A stretch of DNA of 64,000 nucleotides, from assembly GCA_002077045.2 (NCBI GenBank), contig KZ111140.1:2457732-2521731 (forward strand), given 5' to 3'. Within the stretch, counting starts at the first letter, position 1. Every line of letters starts with the position of its first letter. The DNA is from Rachicladosporium sp. CCFEE 5018. Taxonomy: Eukaryota > Ascomycota > Dothideomycetes > Cladosporiales > Cladosporiaceae. Shown here in pieces: positions 61,535-64,000 of the stretch. The notes beneath the pieces are model-generated. The model did not search any database. It saw only the letters and a list, made by a program, of their open reading frames with translations, and had not been told where the DNA came from. Position numbers and translations under genes: made by a program.

Positions 61535-62639
61535 CTATGCTTCGTGGCCCTTCTTCTCAATCTATCCCACAAAGGGTGGTCAGCAAGCGGCATACCTCAC
61601 TTCACATGCTAAACTCACGATGTCTAGGTGTGCGAACTCCTGCCGCGCCAGCTGAACATTCACCCGTGCGGCGTTGAAAGCCGCTTCATCACTGGACATG
61701 GACACGGCAAGGTTCGTATTCTCGGTTAAGCGAGTGATGAAGAACATGAAGTCGCCCGTCTTGACCTGCAGCTCCGCGAAAGCGGCTTCCGAGAGCAGCA
61801 TTCCGGTGTGTTTAGCCATGGAATGCTTGTGGGTCTTGAGTATGCTGCTGATCCTTTCGAAGCGATCTTCGTATGGATTCTGTGACTCTGCGCTGCGAGT
61901 GACATGTGTGACTGCTAAGCAGGTAGTACGTTCGTACAGTATCAGCTCCCGTGCATCTAGCAGATCGGCTAGCTTCCGTAGCATATTCTCGATTGTGGCG
62001 GCGTTCGGCACGAGGTAGTAGATCACGTCTGTCCAGGCCCGATACAGGCTCTGATCCCATATGGACGTGGCACAGCATTCGATCTGCTGTTGAGTGAAAC
62101 CCTCATTAAGGCAGTGCTGGAGCACCTCGCGTGACTTGTCGGCAATGAGGCTGCTGCGTTGCTCCATCGGTATGAGATCCATCTTGTGCGTAAGAGCGAA
62201 GACTCTGCTGTTTGGGCTATGCTCGTGTAGAGCACGAAGTGTAGCGCTGAAGTTGACCATGTCACTCGCCGGCTCTCGTGACGAGATGTCGAAGACAAAA
62301 ATCAATACCGCGACAGAGGAGAAGACATGAGACCGCTGGTTGTTCAAATAGGACTCCACAAATGAATCTTGACTACAAAGAATCTCCGTTAGCTACTCAC
62401 CTGGTCGGTTGGCCCAGCAGATTCTCTCACCCGCCGCAGTCCCAAAGATTCAGCTGCAAGTTGCCCATGAACCTGATGTTGCTGTGTTCTACGTCGATGG
62501 TCGCGCCGAGTCTCCTGACGTCTTTGGCAACGTAGTTGCTGAAGATGATCGAGCGCATGGAGCTTTTGCCGGCGCCGGAGCGTCCCATCAACAGCACTTT
62601 GCGCTGCTTCTGGCGCCTGCCACGCTCTGGAGTGCTCAT
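61535..62639 (-). CDS. gtr1: Rag-family GTPase Gtr1 (copy 2)
   Basis: Same three-exon structure as copy 1: 62431-62639, 61619-62372 and 61535-61561, giving 329 aa with all splice signals preserved (intron 1 donor is GTGAGA instead of GTGAGC; intron 2 has one extra base). Exon 1, with the GTPase core, shows no difference. In exon 2 I count about 6 amino-acid changes and about 8 silent ones by eye, for example ALTHKMDLIP here against ALMHKMDLIT in copy 1. Both copies therefore look functional. A haploid fungus normally has one Gtr1, so this is either an allele or a true paralog. Confidence 0.92.
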
Positions 62640-63274
62640 CAGGTCGAATCTAGATACGTCGACCGATCCACGGCCACAATCGAGCGAGGGAACGTCTATA
62701 GCACTCAAGCTCAAAGGTGAAGTCGTATCTCACCGCTTCCGAAGTTCGAGAGTGCCAAGCGAAACACATCCGACTGACTTCACGCTCCTTCGCAATATCA
62801 ATTCAGCATCCTCCGCCTACTCCGGTGCACTATATGTGTCACAGAGTGACCAGGGCAGCCATGTCTGCCGCTCACAATTATTCCGTGATGGAACTATCGA
62901 CGACAAGCTCTGCCTGGCCTCATCGTGCGAAGGTATCGTCAAAATGTGCTGAGCCATACCTACTGTATGTCCACAACGAAATGCACTGGGCTTCTCAGGA
63001 CTTCCGCCAGTCGACCTTGCACCATGCGCGCAGCGCTGCATTAGACACTGAACCGTAGTATTTACGGAAAGGTAAAGTAGGTTTCACTCGCCTTCGCTTC
63101 CGCGCAAGCTCGAGGTTAACCTTTCCATCAATCATATCATAAATACTTTCGGAGGTTACCATGTCTTCCAGAGCTGCCGAGTGAAAGTACAAAGCGTCTC
63201 CTCTTCTTTGGTCATCTCGCGTGGTGTTGCCGTCGTCACCCCTCTGTCCATTCCAGTCTGTCTATCGCATTGCA
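62640..63274. promoter_or_regulatory. Divergent intergenic region gtr1 / GH28, copy 2
   Basis: Counterpart of 4769-5401, about 3 % different, including changes shortly upstream of the GH28 start. Confidence 0.5.
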
Positions 63275-64000
63275 ATGTTGGCCAACGTCTTCACCGCGCT
63301 GTTGGCAGCGTACCCGCTCTTCAGCACCGCGCAATCCACCAACCTTGCTGGCAAGGTCGGACCTCTCACCTCAATTGCTGCAAAGAAAGCTGTCAAGACC
63401 TGCGATATTACCGCATATGGCGGCAAAGCAGGCAGCGATATATCCGCCGCCATCACATCAGCCTTCGCAGCATGCAAGACCGGCGGTGTCGTCGTAATTC
63501 CAACGGGACAGTACAACTTGGCGACCTGGGTCTCACTCTCCGGCGGCAAGGCATGGGCCCTCCAGCTCGATGGGATCATCACTCGCACCGGGACAGCAGG
63601 TGGCAATATGATCTTCATACAGCATACGACCGACTTTGAGATGTTCTCTTCTACTGGTAAAGGCGCGATACAAGGTCTTGGGTATCAGCTTCACAAGTCT
63701 GGCGCACCAAGGCTGCTGAGATTCTACCAAGTCACGCATTTCAGTGCACATGACTTTGCGCTTGTTGATGCGCCTGCTTTCCACTTCAGCATGGATACTT
63801 GCGACTCTGGGGAGGTGTACAACATGGCAATTCGTGGTGGGTACTCCGGCGGACTGGACGGTATAGATGTTTGGTCCACGAATATGTGGATTCATGATGT
63901 GATGGTGACGAACAAGGTCAGTAGCACTGCTGGCAGGCGATCTGCACTTGGCGACTGCAATGAGAGGCGAACTGACCACCAAAACAGGATGAGTGTGTCA
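63275..64000 (+). CDS. Rhamnogalacturonan hydrolase, GH28 (copy 2, runs off window)
   Basis: Exon 1 (63275-63916, 214 codons) is intact with the same signal peptide and GLDGIDVW motif; here the residue is Val where copy 1 has Leu, closer to known rhamnogalacturonases. The intron (63917-63987, GTCAGT to CAG, with a CTGAC branch) is one base longer than in copy 1. Exon 2 begins DECVS and leaves the window. About six residues differ in exon 1. No disabling change seen. Confidence 0.92.
   Translation, partial: MLANVFTALLAAYPLFSTAQSTNLAGKVGPLTSIAAKKAVKTCDITAYGGKAGSDISAAITSAFAACKTGGVVVIPTGQYNLATWVSLSGGKAWALQLDGIITRTGTAGGNMIFIQHTTDFEMFSSTGKGAIQGLGYQLHKSGAPRLLRFYQVTHFSAHDFALVDAPAFHFSMDTCDSGEVYNMAIRGGYSGGLDGIDVWSTNMWIHDVMVTNKVSSTAGRRSALGDCNERRTDHQNRMSVS

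Larger units (their letters stand above)
58990..64000 (+). repeat. Segmental duplication, copy 2
   Basis: Near-identical direct copy of 1,092-6,131, continuing to the end of the window. Differences include both transitions and transversions plus small indels, so they are not a pure C-to-T (RIP) pattern. It starts abruptly at the gap edge, inside a gene. Confidence 0.95.

Noticed and set aside
1..64000. CRISPR arrays, prokaryotic operons, intact transposons
   Set aside because: No regularly spaced repeats, no transposase or reverse transcriptase motifs, no long terminal repeats seen; the gene structure is eukaryotic throughout.

Overview
The window looks like a haploid-assembly scaffold from a filamentous ascomycete. 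Genes are short and dense on both strands, and most carry one to three spliceosomal introns of about 48-70 nt with GT(R)AGT-type donors and CTRAC/CTRAY branch points. The gene set is fungal: Zn2Cys6-type regulator domains, a HET protein, TRK K+ transporter, AspA/Cdc11 septin, GARP subunit Vps54, RNase T2 and rhamnogalacturonan hydrolase. The SdhC protein is collinear with Zymoseptoria tritici SdhC, since T79, W80, S83, A84, N86, R151 and H152 all fall at the same numbers. That points to Dothideomycetes, probably Mycosphaerellales. The lineage call is inference from sequence memory, not a search.

Layout. (1) 1-6.8 kb: 3' part of a fungal transcription factor, the Rag-type GTPase Gtr1 and a secreted GH28 rhamnogalacturonan hydrolase. 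(2) 7.3-22.9 kb, housekeeping: SdhC, an archaemetzincin, Cox6, the TFIIIC subunit Tfc1, the PP2A B56 subunit, a U6 snRNA gene that appears to contain an intron, a C2H2 protein, the auxilin-like Swa2 and a secreted RNase T2. (3) 23-34 kb: small or hypothetical proteins, a fatty acid elongase, an F-box protein, a KEN-box protein and a HET gene broken by two in-frame TAG codons. (4) 34.6-44.2 kb: MCM5 and VPS54 diverging from a 357-bp spacer, then TRK1. (5) 44.5-50 kb: a decayed second copy of the 3' end of MCM5, a regulator-domain protein without a visible zinc cluster, and two small proteins. (6) 50-58.9 kb: PWP2 diverging from septin aspA, WDR83, an acidic orphan and an F-box gene cut by a gap of exactly 100 N. 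(7) 58,990-64,000: a second, about 97 % identical direct copy of 1,092-6,131, carrying the same regulator 3' end, a second intact Gtr1 and a second rhamnogalacturonan hydrolase.

There is no operon-like pathway logic, as expected for a fungal housekeeping region. Themes that recur are mitochondrial respiration (SdhC, Cox6), Pol III transcription (Tfc1 and a Pol III-type U6 gene), nutrient signalling (Gtr1, B56), membrane traffic (Swa2, Vps54), replication (MCM5) and ribosome biogenesis (PWP2). The most noteworthy items are the putative intron in U6, the 5-kb near-identical duplication across an assembly gap, the stop-interrupted HET gene, and the MCM5 3'-end relic whose differences from MCM5 are largely silent. 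I found no convincing tRNA, CRISPR array or intact transposon. Exon boundaries were read by eye from splice signals and protein-family continuity.
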